Notes: generated from the sequence alone by a model not told the origin. 36,661 nucleotides of DNA from Thecamonas trahens ATCC 50062 (GCF_000142905.1 NW_013657677.1:485363-522023), one strand, 5' to 3'; positions 1 through 9,259 are shown, counted from the first letter of the stretch. Translations and numbers: made by a program.

Positions 1-130
1 CCCCCCCCCCCCCCCCCCCCCCTTCCTCCTTCGGCACGATCCGTCCACGCCCACCACACTCCACGCCCACCACGCCCACGCCCACTCCCCCACTCGACAC
101 CCACGCCCACGCCTTTCCCGCCCCCTACGC
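1..130 (+). promoter_or_regulatory. C-rich leader upstream of the acyl-protein thioesterase gene
   Basis: The window opens with 22 consecutive C residues, followed by a pyrimidine-rich leader with repeats of the unit CCCACG (about 62-115) that runs up to the ATG at 131. The same layout, C-runs on the sense strand just before the start codon, is seen before the MORN gene (4848) and the WDR20-like gene (36557, minus strand). I infer that it is 5' leader or core promoter. No TATA box is visible. Confidence 0.4.
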
Positions 131-1093
131 ATGGAAGACCCCGTTGTGATCACAGCATGTGCGGTGCTCGCAGCTTTGATGGCTCTGGTGGCCTGGCTGA
201 TGTTCCGCCCTCATGGCTCTGACCCCGCCGCTGCTCTCGACCCGGACTACATCCGCTTGGAGGAGGCCCGTATGGCTGCCGTCCTCGACGATCCGCAGGC
301 CGACTCGCTTGCCCTCCCCAACCTGCCCACCACCCCTGTCGATCCGGTTGCGGCAGATGCCGCCGCCGCCGCCGCTCTCGATGCCGGCCTGGTCCTTGCT
401 GCTCGATCCGGGCGCCCGCCGCTCAAGGCTCTACTCTTCCTCCACGGCCTCGGTGACTCGGGCCGGGCGTGGACTGCCCGTGCTGCTCGCTGGCAGGAGA
501 GCCTACCTGATCTGGCGGTGGTCCTTCCGAGCGCGCCAGCGATGGCGGTGACGGCTGCCTCAGGCATGTCGCTCCCCGCGTGGTACGACGTACTCTCGAT
601 GCGGGTCGACGGGCCGCAGGCGGCCGATTCGATCCGTGCCGGCGCCGAGATGGTACGGGCCATGGTGGCCAAGGTGGCAGAGGATCTGGGCCTTCCCCAA
701 AGTGCGATATTGGTTGCAGGCTTCTCCATGGGCGCAGCGCTGGCCCTTTTTGCTGCGCTGGAGACCCGGTTGCTCGGCGCACCGCATCGCGGCGGCCATC
801 TGGTAGCCGTCGGCGTCCTCTCAGGCTACCTCCCGCTGCACACCCTCGTGGCGAGCGCCAAGGCGCGGCGGCGCGGACAGCCCGAGTGGCAGCGAGCACT
901 GCCACCGCTGGCGGTGTTCATGGCACACGGCGCCCGTGACGCGGTGGTGCCGCTGCAGGCGGCGGCGGCGTCAGCGCGGGCGCTGGAGCGCGAGCCGTGG
1001 ATCGAGCTCGAGTTCTTTACAGTTCGCGGCTGCGGGCACGAGACGTGCACGGCCGAGGAGTTAGAGTTTGTGCGATGGCTCGGAGCACGGTGA
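131..1093 (+). CDS. Acyl-protein thioesterase / LYPLA-like serine hydrolase, membrane-anchored
   Basis: The product (320 aa) is an alpha/beta hydrolase of the phospholipase/carboxylesterase family, to which the acyl-protein thioesterases APT1/APT2 belong. Visible motifs are the oxyanion-side HGLGDSG (residues 105-111), the nucleophile elbow GFSMG with Ser199, the acid Asp270 in a GARDAVVP context and the catalytic His303 in GCGHE. Family members remove palmitate from cysteines of proteins such as Ras or hydrolyse lysophospholipids. This one differs from the usual soluble enzyme of about 230 aa: residues 4-24 are a hydrophobic segment, followed by an Ala/Pro-rich linker of about 70 aa, so it is probably tethered to a membrane. 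The stop lies 20 bases from the convergent RasGEF stop. The start is the first ATG after the C-rich leader. The family call is firm; the substrate is unknown. Confidence 0.9.
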   Translation: MEDPVVITACAVLAALMALVAWLMFRPHGSDPAAALDPDYIRLEEARMAAVLDDPQADSLALPNLPTTPVDPVAADAAAAAALDAGLVLAARSGRPPLKALLFLHGLGDSGRAWTARAARWQESLPDLAVVLPSAPAMAVTAASGMSLPAWYDVLSMRVDGPQAADSIRAGAEMVRAMVAKVAEDLGLPQSAILVAGFSMGAALALFAALETRLLGAPHRGGHLVAVGVLSGYLPLHTLVASAKARRRGQPEWQRALPPLAVFMAHGARDAVVPLQAAAASARALEREPWIELEFFTVRGCGHETCTAEELEFVRWLGAR

Positions 1094-1113
1094 GCCGTGC
1101 CTGTATTTCTGGC

Positions 1114-4100
1114 TCACGTCCGCGGCTCGACGATACGCGACCGTTTGTGGGCCTCTTCCTCGTCGTCAAAGCCGGACATGCCTGCGGCGAGGACGGAGCG
1201 GAGGAACGAGAAACCGTCAACGGCCTCGTCACCTTCGGGCACGTACTTGGTCTGCTGGTATTGGCGGACTTGGGTGATGGTACCGGCGACGAGCCAGCAC
1301 TTCGAAAAGTTGATCAGCTGCTCGCCGTCGTGGTCGACATGATCCGGGTTGCCGTCCTCGATGAACGTGAGATCGGTGAGGTACATGCCGAGGTACGGAA
1401 TGCACGGTGGGTTGGCGAGGCCGAGGTGTGAGCGCATGTTTTTGTACGACGCGTTGCGCGAGAGGAGCTCATTGAGTGCATCCCACTGGTCGCGGGTCTT
1501 GCGGTCGAGCGCGGCCCAGTGCTTCTTGAGCCGAAAGATCGGCGACGACTGGAGCGCCGCGGTCACCTCCATGGCGCCGTTGAGGTTGTTGAGTGCGACG
1601 AGCTCGTGCCCGAACCGGATCGCTCGCTTGAGGATCTTGACGCGGTCAGCCATGCGACCTTCGACACGAAGGATCTCGTGGACAATGAACCGCGAGAAGC
1701 TGTTGAACCACCGGATCATGGCGAGCACGTTTGGCGCCTTGGTCTCCTTACCCTTTTTCGACCACGAGAGCCCAAGGAACTCTTGCGGCCGGATGGCGAT
1801 GAACAGTTTTTGCTCGTAGATCGAGAGCGCGAGCGCCAGTGACTTGATGTCCACGTCGGCGAGGGTGAGGTCGAGTGAGACCGACGGGAGCACGCCAGAC
1901 GCCCGGTCGACCGTGGCCCACTCGACTATCAGCTCAGAGGCTCGGACCGAGTCGCGTGCACTGCCGCCTGCCGCGGCTGGCACCCCCGACGCCCGCGTCA
2001 GCAGCCGCTCCAGGATCTTGGCCGGCCGCTCCATGGCCGTCGCCGGCATGACGTTCCGCACAAACTCAAGGAGCCGCTTGGCCAGCTCGGGTTCGGCCTC
2101 AAAGTCGTAGTAAAAGTCCTTGATCCACTTCCGCAGAATGTTGAAAACCCGGAGCCGAATCGGAACCTGCTGCGACTTTGTAAAGTCGAGCAGCGCAGAG
2201 CCCGTAAGCTCCGGCGGCGGAGTGATGCAGTACCGCTCGACGAGCAAGTCGAGGAGCTCGAGCGGCGAGGTAAATGCTCGGTAGGTGAGAAGGAAGGCCC
2301 GGACGTACGACGGCATGGGCGACCGCTCGTACGTCAACAGCTCGACAAGCTTGCGAAGCGTGCCTGCGCGGACCCGGATGTCCGAGTCGACCTCGGACGC
2401 GTCGAGATCGGCCGGGGCAGTCGATGCTACCGCGACGCTCGCGCTGTCGTTGCGCGTCGCCGGACTCGCGCTCTTGGCGTCCATGAACAGCAACTCGGAC
2501 GAGGCCACGAGCGAGGTCCGCGAGCCGGGCGACTGCGGCATGGCCGAACGGGCGCGGACTTTCTTGAGCAGCGTCTCGCGATCAAGCGCGGTCATCGTTT
2601 CCACCGGTTGCGATGGCTGCGAGGTGTCTGCTGCGAGGATCGAGTCGATGTCGACGGCGGTGTGGGCCTGCGGCGGCTGGTTGCGGCCGTACTCGGACGA
2701 CGAGCGCGCGCGCTGGACAAATGACCGCTCAAACGAAGCGCGGTTGACGGCGCTGATACCGGAGGCCGGCTCGTTTCCGTGGATCAGTGACGGGTCGGAG
2801 GCGCGACCCGAGGGCGAGCCGGCCTGCGGCGACGAGCTGTCTGGCTGGCTCTCGGGCTTGCTATCGGCGGCTGAGCACCCTGGGCTCCCTCTCAGGGCGT
2901 CGGCTGGCACGGGGTCGGGCCGTGAAATCAGCGGCGGCAAGACCGGCGAGACCGACAGGTCCGGCGGAGGGCTAAGGCCGTCCTCGCCAAAGATGGCGAC
3001 GAGGCGGAGGTAGACCTCGGCGTCGACCGAGGGCATGCTAAAGGCAGCAATGCGCTCGAGCGTCGACCACCGGTCCAGCATCTTGCGGTTCTCGTCTTCG
3101 GTCTCCTGCAGCGACCACGCGAGGTCGGCGTTGAGCGAGTTGATCCGCTGCAGGCCGCGGAGCGTGACGGCGTCCTCGCGGAGCAGGAGGCGCGTCTCAG
3201 TGTAGTCCTTCTGCTCGTCGATGAGTCGGATCTTGAGCTGCGACTTGCTCACGACAGCAGAGCCGACCAGCTCGCCGAGCCGCCGCAGCGACATCAACGA
3301 CGTGGTCTTGGTAGCAATGAGCGTCTCCAGCGCCCGCCTGAGGTCGGCTTCCTCGCGGGCATAAGCATGCGTCTCGGCGGTGAGCGCGGCGTGGCGCTTG
3401 CGCATGTCAGAGAGAGCCAGCTCGCGCTCTTGAAGGACGGCGGACAGCGCTTGGGCCTCGGCGAGCTGCGACGCGGTCGGCGCGGGCGGGCCGGACGCGT
3501 CCTTGATACGGGCCTCGAGGACAGCGACTTCTGCGGCAGCGACCGAGCGGCGAAACTCGAGCTCGCGGCGCTGGGCCACAAACGGGGCACCGCGTGCGGC
3601 GGCTGCGCACTCTGCCGCGAGCTGGCTCTTCAGCGCATGCTCAACCTCGCGCATGTCGGCGAGCAGCATCTTGGCCTCTGCGGCGTCGGCATTCCGCTCC
3701 TCGGCAGTGGTCCTGAGCGCAGCTAGCAGCGCTGACGACGACGTCATCTGGTCACGCATGCGGTCGACGACGGTGGCGAGGATAGCATGGGTCTCCAGCA
3801 CGTGCTGAGTGGCTTCGGCCTTGTTGCGGAGCGTGGCGAGCTCGCACTTGGCGTCCTGGGTCACGGCAATGAGCGCAAAGAGTGACCGCCGCAACTTTTG
3901 CATCTCGGACGGCGAGCGCGCAAACCGGAAGAGCGTCCGCTCGAGCACCGACGTGTCCTTGACTTCTTCGATGGTTGCCGAGACGACGTTACGGGCGGCT
4001 TCAAACGACTGCTGCTTGGCGGCCTGCGCGGCCTTGACGAGCTCGACAAGCTCGGCCTTTTCCAGCCTGAGCTCCTCGAGCTCGGCAACTCGGGCCTTGC

Positions 4101-4509
4101 GGGCGCGCGAGCCGGCCGACGACCGTGTCCCGCGCTTGGAAGCCGACGTCCGCTCGCGAGAGGCCAGCATAGCTCCCGCGGCCGAGACCGGCTCGTCACT
4201 CTGCTCGCCACCTTGCCCATCGCCGTCGGTCTGGGCTTCGGCGTCAGCGTCAGCGTCGGCGTCGGCGTCGGCTTGCGACGGTGGCGGCTCGGTAGCCTTG
4301 CGGGCCTCGGCATGCTTGGCCAGCAGCGTCAGCTTTTCGTTCTGCTTGGCAAGAGCGTCAGCCTGCTTGGTCAGGGCCCTTCGCTCGGCAATGACCTTGA
4401 TAAGTGTCTTCTCCACCTTTGCCGACAGCGCCGCCTGCTCCTGCTGCAGCTTCGCCACCTGCGCCTGCAAGGCTGCGTTCTCGGCGGCGAGCGCCTCCTT
4501 CTCCGACAT
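1114..4509 (-). CDS. Ras guanine nucleotide exchange factor (RasGEF, CDC25 type)
   Basis: The predicted protein is 1131 aa. The N-terminal 440 or so residues are heptad-rich coiled coil (EALAAENAALQAQVAKLQQE at the start) with a short Asp-Ala repeat near residue 85. A Ser/Pro-rich linker follows. Residues about 705-815 form the REM (RasGEF_N) domain, seen in RAGTLRKLVELLTYE and FLLTYRAF. The last 250 residues (about 880-1090) are the catalytic CDC25 domain, with VLAMIRWFNSFSRFIV, LNNLNGAMEV and PCIPYLGMYLTDLTFIEDGN. It would catalyse GDP release from a Ras-family GTPase. The reading frame runs upstream through the CA repeat (His-Thr repeats), so I chose the ATG just inside that repeat, which begins the coiled coil. 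The gene diverges from the MORN gene and converges with the thioesterase. I see no intron. Confidence 0.92.
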   Translation of the reverse strand: MSEKEALAAENAALQAQVAKLQQEQAALSAKVEKTLIKVIAERRALTKQADALAKQNEKLTLLAKHAEARKATEPPPSQADADADADADAEAQTDGDGQGGEQSDEPVSAAGAMLASRERTSASKRGTRSSAGSRARKARVAELEELRLEKAELVELVKAAQAAKQQSFEAARNVVSATIEEVKDTSVLERTLFRFARSPSEMQKLRRSLFALIAVTQDAKCELATLRNKAEATQHVLETHAILATVVDRMRDQMTSSSALLAALRTTAEERNADAAEAKMLLADMREVEHALKSQLAAECAAAARGAPFVAQRRELEFRRSVAAAEVAVLEARIKDASGPPAPTASQLAEAQALSAVLQERELALSDMRKRHAALTAETHAYAREEADLRRALETLIATKTTSLMSLRRLGELVGSAVVSKSQLKIRLIDEQKDYTETRLLLREDAVTLRGLQRINSLNADLAWSLQETEDENRKMLDRWSTLERIAAFSMPSVDAEVYLRLVAIFGEDGLSPPPDLSVSPVLPPLISRPDPVPADALRGSPGCSAADSKPESQPDSSSPQAGSPSGRASDPSLIHGNEPASGISAVNRASFERSFVQRARSSSEYGRNQPPQAHTAVDIDSILAADTSQPSQPVETMTALDRETLLKKVRARSAMPQSPGSRTSLVASSELLFMDAKSASPATRNDSASVAVASTAPADLDASEVDSDIRVRAGTLRKLVELLTYERSPMPSYVRAFLLTYRAFTSPLELLDLLVERYCITPPPELTGSALLDFTKSQQVPIRLRVFNILRKWIKDFYYDFEAEPELAKRLLEFVRNVMPATAMERPAKILERLLTRASGVPAAAGGSARDSVRASELIVEWATVDRASGVLPSVSLDLTLADVDIKSLALALSIYEQKLFIAIRPQEFLGLSWSKKGKETKAPNVLAMIRWFNSFSRFIVHEILRVEGRMADRVKILKRAIRFGHELVALNNLNGAMEVTAALQSSPIFRLKKHWAALDRKTRDQWDALNELLSRNASYKNMRSHLGLANPPCIPYLGMYLTDLTFIEDGNPDHVDHDGEQLINFSKCWLVAGTITQVRQYQQTKYVPEGDEAVDGFSFLRSVLAAGMSGFDDEEEAHKRSRIVEPRT

Positions 4510-4552
4510 GTGCAGAGGCGGTGAGTGGGAGTGGGAGGGGAGGGGAAGTGTA

Positions 4553-4604
<52 letters not shown>

Positions 4605-4613
4605 TGTGTGTGC

Positions 4614-4647
<34 letters not shown>

Positions 4648-4847
4648 ATGTGTGTGTGTGCGTGTGTTTGTGTGTGTGCGTGAATGTGCCCCGCTTGGGG
4701 GGCGGTGGCAGTGGAGGAGTGTCACACCCCAAATCCGCCTCGGTTGCCGCCGCCTGTTCGCATTCGGTGCACTCTCAAACCACCACTCCCCTCCCCCTCC
4801 CCCTCCCCCCCCCCCCCTCCCCCCCCCTTCCCCAACCTCTACCCCTC
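4510..4847. promoter_or_regulatory. Divergent promoter region between RasGEF and MORN genes
   Basis: This 338-base spacer separates two head-to-head genes, so it must hold both promoters. It contains the TG/CA microsatellite (4549-4684), a GC-rich core and, next to the MORN start, C-runs of 13 and 9 (4805-4817 and 4819-4827). I see no other coding sequence that looks real: reading frames through it give only Thr-His or Cys-Val repeats. Confidence 0.6.
4549..4684. repeat. (TG)n/(CA)n microsatellite with TATG variants
   Basis: About 136 bases of TG dinucleotides on the plus strand (CA in the RasGEF sense), interrupted by a TATG tetranucleotide run near 4630-4650 and by single TGCG units. It lies wholly in the divergent promoter. 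Such alternating purine-pyrimidine tracts can form Z-DNA and change length easily. Confidence 0.95.
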
Positions 4848-7160
4848 ATGCAGTACGTGAGCGGACTCCCTCCGGGGATGCAAGAGGGATACTTTGGCGA
4901 GACGGCCGAGGGTATCCGCCACGGACAGGGCACCTATATCTACCCGGGTGGCTTCTTTGCCTACTCGGGCCAGTGGCGCGACGGGGTCAAGCACGGGCAA
5001 GGCACCTTCTACATGGGCGATGGCTCGTCGTACGAGGGTGCCTTTGTCGACGGTGAGATACAGGGTCACGGTCTCCGCCGCTATGCTGATGGTGGCACAT
5101 ACTCGGGAGTGTTCCGCATGGGCGAGCGCCACGGCCAGGGTGTCGAGCTCGCTGCCAACGGCGACCGCTACGAAGGAATGTGGGCCAACAACCAGCGCCA
5201 CGGCAAGGGCATCCTCGTTCTCGCGGATGGCACACGCTACGAGGGCACCTTTGTCCGTCATGCCCGCCACGGCTCAGGCTCACTTCGCGCAGCAAACGGC
5301 GACGCCTACACCGGCGGCTGGTACAAGAACCGCCGCCACGGCGAGGGCGACGCCCGCTACGCAAATGGCGACTCGTACTCGGGCGAGTGGCACAAAGGCA
5401 AGCGCCACGGCTCGGGCAGGCTCTATCACGCTGCCTCAGGCTTGGTCTACCTTGGCGAGTGGGTCAACGATGCCATCGACACCCCGACCGTCCTCCGCCT
5501 CGTCCCGCCTCCTCCCGATCAGCTGCCTCACGACTCGCTCCTCGCACCCGCGCGCTCATCGGCCGAGCTTGTGCATGCTGACAGCGGCGTGAAAGCAGGC
5601 ACAGCCGCCGCTGTTGGACCAGACAAGCCGCTGCTGAGGGCCGATCCGCGGAGTAGGCAGCCCGCCGGGCCACGGGCGGCCTCGCGCGCCGGCACCCGCG
5701 CCAGTGGCGCGCGGCCCAACCCTGCTCGACGGGCTGCAGCCCGCAGCACCCGCACCCGCGCGCCTTCTAACCCGTCGCTGCCGTCTGTATTTGGCGCTGA
5801 TGCCGACGCCAACAAGGGTGGCGACCTCGGCGGGGCACACGGCGAGCCGTCGCTGGCGCAGGCCGTCTTTGCCGACATGCCTGGCACTGCCGGCGGTGGC
5901 GCTGGCGTTGCTGCCCTTGTCAACATTTCTGAGAACGAACGGTTGGCCGCTGTCGCCGAGGGCAAGCTTCTCCAGCTCGAGGTCGGCGATGTCCTGCCGC
6001 GACTGGAAGTGCTTGCCTGCCTCGTGCGTGAGCGCCCGGCGTCGGTGGCGACCGACGGGTCCGGCGGGACGGGCGAGAGCACAGGCGCTGATCTCGGTGC
6101 CTCGGGCTCGGCAGCAGCGGCGGTGGCGTCTCCGGGTCCTGGCTCCCGGCCACGTCCGGGCTCGGCCGCTGCTGGCCGGAACCGGAGTAGCCGGCCGGGA
6201 ACCCGGCGGCCAAACCCGCGGCGCACCGGACCTGCTACCGGCGGCAGCGCCAAGGCGAGTGCAGCAGCCGCTGAGGCTGCCGCCAAGGCCGAGATTGAGG
6301 TCGCTCAGCCACCTCCACCGGCCATCGAGTACCTGCCTGTCCGTGTCGAGTCTGGCCGCTTCCTTCGTCTCGAGATTGTGCGGCGGACGCTCCTTTCCGA
6401 GCAGCCGATACCGCCGCCGCTGGCCTCCCAGGTCGAGCGAGCCGAGGCGGCCGCTGCCGCTGCCGCTGCCGCCGTCACACCGTCCTCGAGCCGCCGCAGA
6501 CACTCGAAGCGCGAACGGGGCGGCGACAAGGCCGACAAGACCGACCGGTCCGCGCCCGACAAGACCGAGCGTAGTGCTGACAAGAGCGATGCCGGTGCCG
6601 ATGTCGACGGCGACCACCCGCGGCTCCCTGGAGGCGTCGCCGACCAGATTGTTCAGCGTCCAATCCCGCTACTGAGAGCAAGCCTCTCCCGGTCCGAGTA
6701 TCTCGCTGCCGAGCGCGCCAAGCAGGACGATGCCTCCGCGGCCTTGGCCGCAGCCGAGGGCTCGGCCACGGCCGCAACTGTGGCGCCGTGCAGCAGCGCT
6801 TCTGCAGCAGGCGATGAGAGTACTGCAGTGGCCGAGAACGATGCTGTCAAGGCGGCCGCAGCATCCGATGCGCACAACGGCCTGCCGCGCTCGGCTATTG
6901 CCGGCCTCCCGATGGTCTCGGTGCCGGGCAAGACCGAGGAGGGCTCCGCAGTCTTTGACAGCATCCAGCTGCCGGCTGATCTGGCGCCTGGCGCCAACTA
7001 TCGCCTGATGGTTTACGACGAGACCAAGGGAACCGAGCGCCTGGCCGAGATCGATATCGAGGTCCACATCTACCCTCGCGGGCGGCTGCGGCATGCGCCG
7101 GGCGCCGCAAAGCCGGCGCCCAGCCGCGACCAGAAGCGGTCGCGGCGGCGGCGGCGGTGA
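4848..7160 (+). CDS. MORN-repeat protein (radial-spoke-head / MORN family)
   Basis: The product (770 aa) starts with eight to nine MORN repeats (residues about 14-205) of the form YEGxWxxxxRHGxGxxxxxxG; examples are YSGQWRDGVKHGQG, YEGMWANNQRHGKG and YSGEWHKGKRHGSG. MORN tandem arrays form beta sheets that bind phospholipids or act as scaffolds. The number of repeats recalls RSPH1 and other axonemal MORN proteins, but nothing proves a ciliary role. The middle (about 210-690) is Ala/Pro/Arg/Ser low-complexity sequence, including RPGTRRPNPRR-type basic patches. Residues about 705-755 return to ordered, beta-like sequence (LAPGANYRLMVYDETKG). The protein ends in a run of arginines. The start is the ATG directly after the C-tract; upstream codons in frame are repeat-encoded. 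Confidence 0.85.
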   Translation: MQYVSGLPPGMQEGYFGETAEGIRHGQGTYIYPGGFFAYSGQWRDGVKHGQGTFYMGDGSSYEGAFVDGEIQGHGLRRYADGGTYSGVFRMGERHGQGVELAANGDRYEGMWANNQRHGKGILVLADGTRYEGTFVRHARHGSGSLRAANGDAYTGGWYKNRRHGEGDARYANGDSYSGEWHKGKRHGSGRLYHAASGLVYLGEWVNDAIDTPTVLRLVPPPPDQLPHDSLLAPARSSAELVHADSGVKAGTAAAVGPDKPLLRADPRSRQPAGPRAASRAGTRASGARPNPARRAAARSTRTRAPSNPSLPSVFGADADANKGGDLGGAHGEPSLAQAVFADMPGTAGGGAGVAALVNISENERLAAVAEGKLLQLEVGDVLPRLEVLACLVRERPASVATDGSGGTGESTGADLGASGSAAAAVASPGPGSRPRPGSAAAGRNRSSRPGTRRPNPRRTGPATGGSAKASAAAAEAAAKAEIEVAQPPPPAIEYLPVRVESGRFLRLEIVRRTLLSEQPIPPPLASQVERAEAAAAAAAAAVTPSSSRRRHSKRERGGDKADKTDRSAPDKTERSADKSDAGADVDGDHPRLPGGVADQIVQRPIPLLRASLSRSEYLAAERAKQDDASAALAAAEGSATAATVAPCSSASAAGDESTAVAENDAVKAAAASDAHNGLPRSAIAGLPMVSVPGKTEEGSAVFDSIQLPADLAPGANYRLMVYDETKGTERLAEIDIEVHIYPRGRLRHAPGAAKPAPSRDQKRSRRRRR

Positions 7161-7246
7161 TCCTGCCGCACATTTGCTTTGCATGTCAGCGCTTACGGCG
7201 CCGCATCCCACGGCGACTCTTTCAGTGTAACATCCATAGCCCTTCT

Positions 7247-7562
7247 TCACCACTCGCCTGACGAGCTATTGCCCTCGGCGCCTGTTGTGGCGCCTGCGCC
7301 CGCGGCGCCTGTTGCTCTGATTCGCTCGCGAGTCGAGCCTATCCCCACACCACCACCCGCAACCATCACTTGTGTTAGTCTCGTCGCACTCTGCGCGGCT
7401 GTGGAGGGACAATGCCAACGTACGGACGGGGGTGGACGGCGCGGCGGGCGAGGCCGCCGCCGGGTCGACGCCGCGGCTGGCAAGAATGCGCGGGCGGGCA
7501 GCGAGGTACTCTTCCTCGTCGCGGCGGGTGAGCTCCATGCGGGTGGGGGCTCTGCGGAGCAT
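7247..7562 (-). CDS. CDC26: CDC26-like anaphase-promoting complex subunit (small; probable intron)
   Basis: The first residues MLRRAPTRMELTRRDEEEYL match the conserved N-terminus of CDC26, the tiny APC/C subunit that stabilises the TPR protein APC6/CDC16. This segment is the only well-conserved part of the family. Read without splicing, the frame gives 98 aa ending at 7266, but quality drops after about residue 45. If a 61-base GT-AG intron (7309-7369) is removed, the product is 84 aa and ends in SSGEW at 7247. That is close to the usual CDC26 length of about 85 aa, with an aromatic tail as in the family. The proposed intron is G-rich on the sense strand, like the clear introns in this window. 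The gene lies between the stops of the MORN gene and the acyloxyacyl hydrolase gene. Confidence 0.65.
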
Positions 7563-7692
7563 GTGTTTGACTTGTTGTGTATGAAGAGAGGAAAGAGGAG
7601 TGGCTGGCGCGGGCGTGGGCGCGGGCGTGGGCGTGTCGAGTGAGGGGCTGGCGCCAAATGCCGAAGCGAGTCGACAGCCGTGTTCTCTGATT

Positions 7693-9138
7693 TCAGCGGC
7701 CGTCGCCGTGGCCACCCTGGTCGCCAAACATGGCGGTAATGGCGGCGTTGTGGGGGTTGACCGGACCGAGAACATGCGGGATGTTGGTCTCGAGGATGGT
7801 CCAGATGGCATCGGCCCAGAGCGTGGAGCCGACCAGCGATGGGTGGACACCGCCGACCTGGGAGACGAGGTCGGCGACGTTGCCTCCCTTGGCGGCCCAG
7901 GATGCAATAATGTCCTCGTCGGGCAGGTCAAAGTAGTACATGTCGAACGAGGCATAGTGCTTCGTGGCAATGATGTCCTTGTAGACGGCCTCGAGCGCGC
8001 GAGCACGGGCCGAAGTAAAGGCACGAAGCGTGGCGTTCGGGTTAAGCCATCCGTAGCACGGGTTGAGCGTCCGTGCGTCGCCGTGCTTGGCGCCGACAGT
8101 CTGGTTGTTGACAAACTCCCAGGCCTCGAGGTAGGTGATGCCGGCAAAGGGATAAGGCTTGTCCTTCATCGCCTGATAGTAGGCCTCGCCGTGGAGGTAG
8201 CCAAAGAAGACGACGTTGGAGTTGGGCGGCAGCATGGCATCGAGCTGATCGAGGATGGAGAGCATGTTGGTCTTGTATGCCGCCGGCTCGGTCATGTGCG
8301 AGGTGCCCGGGTGCGGGTTGCACACGTCGTTGGCGACTTCTGCGAGGAGAACGAGGGCAGGTGCGTCAGTTTCCTTGTGGCGGGCGGTGGTGTTGACTAG
8401 CTCGGCGGCCATCGGTCCCGATCGCATGCCGTTGACCGCAATGTTTTGGTAGTCGCGCAGATTGCAACGGTTCCGCTCCACGAGCCGCTTGTAGATCGAG
8501 TCGACGTGGCCGAGGATGTACGGCCCGTCACACCGCTTGACGTCATCTTCCCACGCGGTCGCCCACGAGCACTCAGGCCAGTCGAGCTCGGTATCGAGCA
8601 TCTTGGGCCACTCGGGTAGATGGGCCGGCCGCAGCGGGACATCAAAGTGGGCGCCGGTCGAGTCCGAGAGCAGAATCAGGCCCTGTGGCGCAAACTTGTC
8701 GCCGCAGAAGAGCTCCTCATACGTTCCGGATGCGTTACGGCCGGATATCCCGTTGCAGTTGTAGTCTGCGGCGGCATCGGTGCCTCGCGGGACAGATCGT
8801 CGTCCAGGGTAGATTTCGGGCGCGTGGTCGTCGCAGTCCTTGCCGCGCCACGCGTAGCCACGGAGGCCAAAATCGGTGGAGAACTTGTCGCCGTCATGGT
8901 CCGAGGCTGGCAGATGGTCGGCGACCTCGTTGATGGGACACTCAAAGAAGGAGCAAACACTCACTAGCACATCGCAAATGATCTTGTCTTCACCACTCGC
9001 GCCTTTGCACGCCTTGGACGCCCCACGGACCTCCTCGCACTTGGGGCAGAGCGGGAGCCGGCTAGGCGCGGCCAAGGCCGGGACTAGGACCAGGACGACA
9101 GCAGAGGCAACAATGAGCGTGAGAGGGTGGACGTGCAT
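7693..9138 (-). CDS. AOAH: Acyloxyacyl hydrolase (AOAH), secreted lipopolysaccharide-deacylating enzyme
   Basis: The product is 481 aa. A signal peptide (residues 1-24) is followed by a saposin-B-like segment with six cysteines (31, 34, 44, 55, 62, 67). An acidic calcium-binding stretch comes next (SDHDGDKFSTDFG; KDCDDHAPEIYPGR). The rest is a GDSL/SGNH-type hydrolase domain: nucleophile Ser160 in SDSTGAHF, oxyanion residues in VNGMRSG (Asn236) and VAND (Asn270), and the C-terminal His432 in GGVHPS. This order (SapB, Ca loop, GDSL) is diagnostic of AOAH, which removes secondary acyl chains from lipid A. In the animal enzyme the saposin part is cleaved off as a small subunit. Here the block-I residue before Asp-Ser is Ser, not the usual Gly. 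The enzyme is probably lysosomal or secreted and used in digesting bacteria. The start is the ATG before the signal peptide. Confidence 0.88.
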   Translation of the reverse strand: MHVHPLTLIVASAVVLVLVPALAAPSRLPLCPKCEEVRGASKACKGASGEDKIICDVLVSVCSFFECPINEVADHLPASDHDGDKFSTDFGLRGYAWRGKDCDDHAPEIYPGRRSVPRGTDAAADYNCNGISGRNASGTYEELFCGDKFAPQGLILLSDSTGAHFDVPLRPAHLPEWPKMLDTELDWPECSWATAWEDDVKRCDGPYILGHVDSIYKRLVERNRCNLRDYQNIAVNGMRSGPMAAELVNTTARHKETDAPALVLLAEVANDVCNPHPGTSHMTEPAAYKTNMLSILDQLDAMLPPNSNVVFFGYLHGEAYYQAMKDKPYPFAGITYLEAWEFVNNQTVGAKHGDARTLNPCYGWLNPNATLRAFTSARARALEAVYKDIIATKHYASFDMYYFDLPDEDIIASWAAKGGNVADLVSQVGGVHPSLVGSTLWADAIWTILETNIPHVLGPVNPHNAAITAMFGDQGGHGDGR

Positions 9139-9259
9139 GGTGGTGTGGGTCCGTGGACGGTGGCGAAATGGTGGTGCGACAGGTGACACAGGTGCGCGCG
9201 TGCGGCGTGAAAAACAGCCAGCACAGAGGACCGACACACGGCCGAGCGCCATTGAGGAT

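Noticed and set aside
4549-4684. CRISPR-like or other array
   Set aside because: It is a simple dinucleotide microsatellite with no spacer structure.
4510-4725. N-terminal extension of the RasGEF with long His-Thr repeats
   Set aside because: It is only translation of the CA microsatellite; a good start codon lies just inside it at 4509.
3809-5056. 415-residue open frame on the plus strand opposite the RasGEF N-terminus
   Set aside because: It is the complement of coiled-coil coding sequence and continues into Cys-Val dinucleotide-repeat translation; no domain is present.
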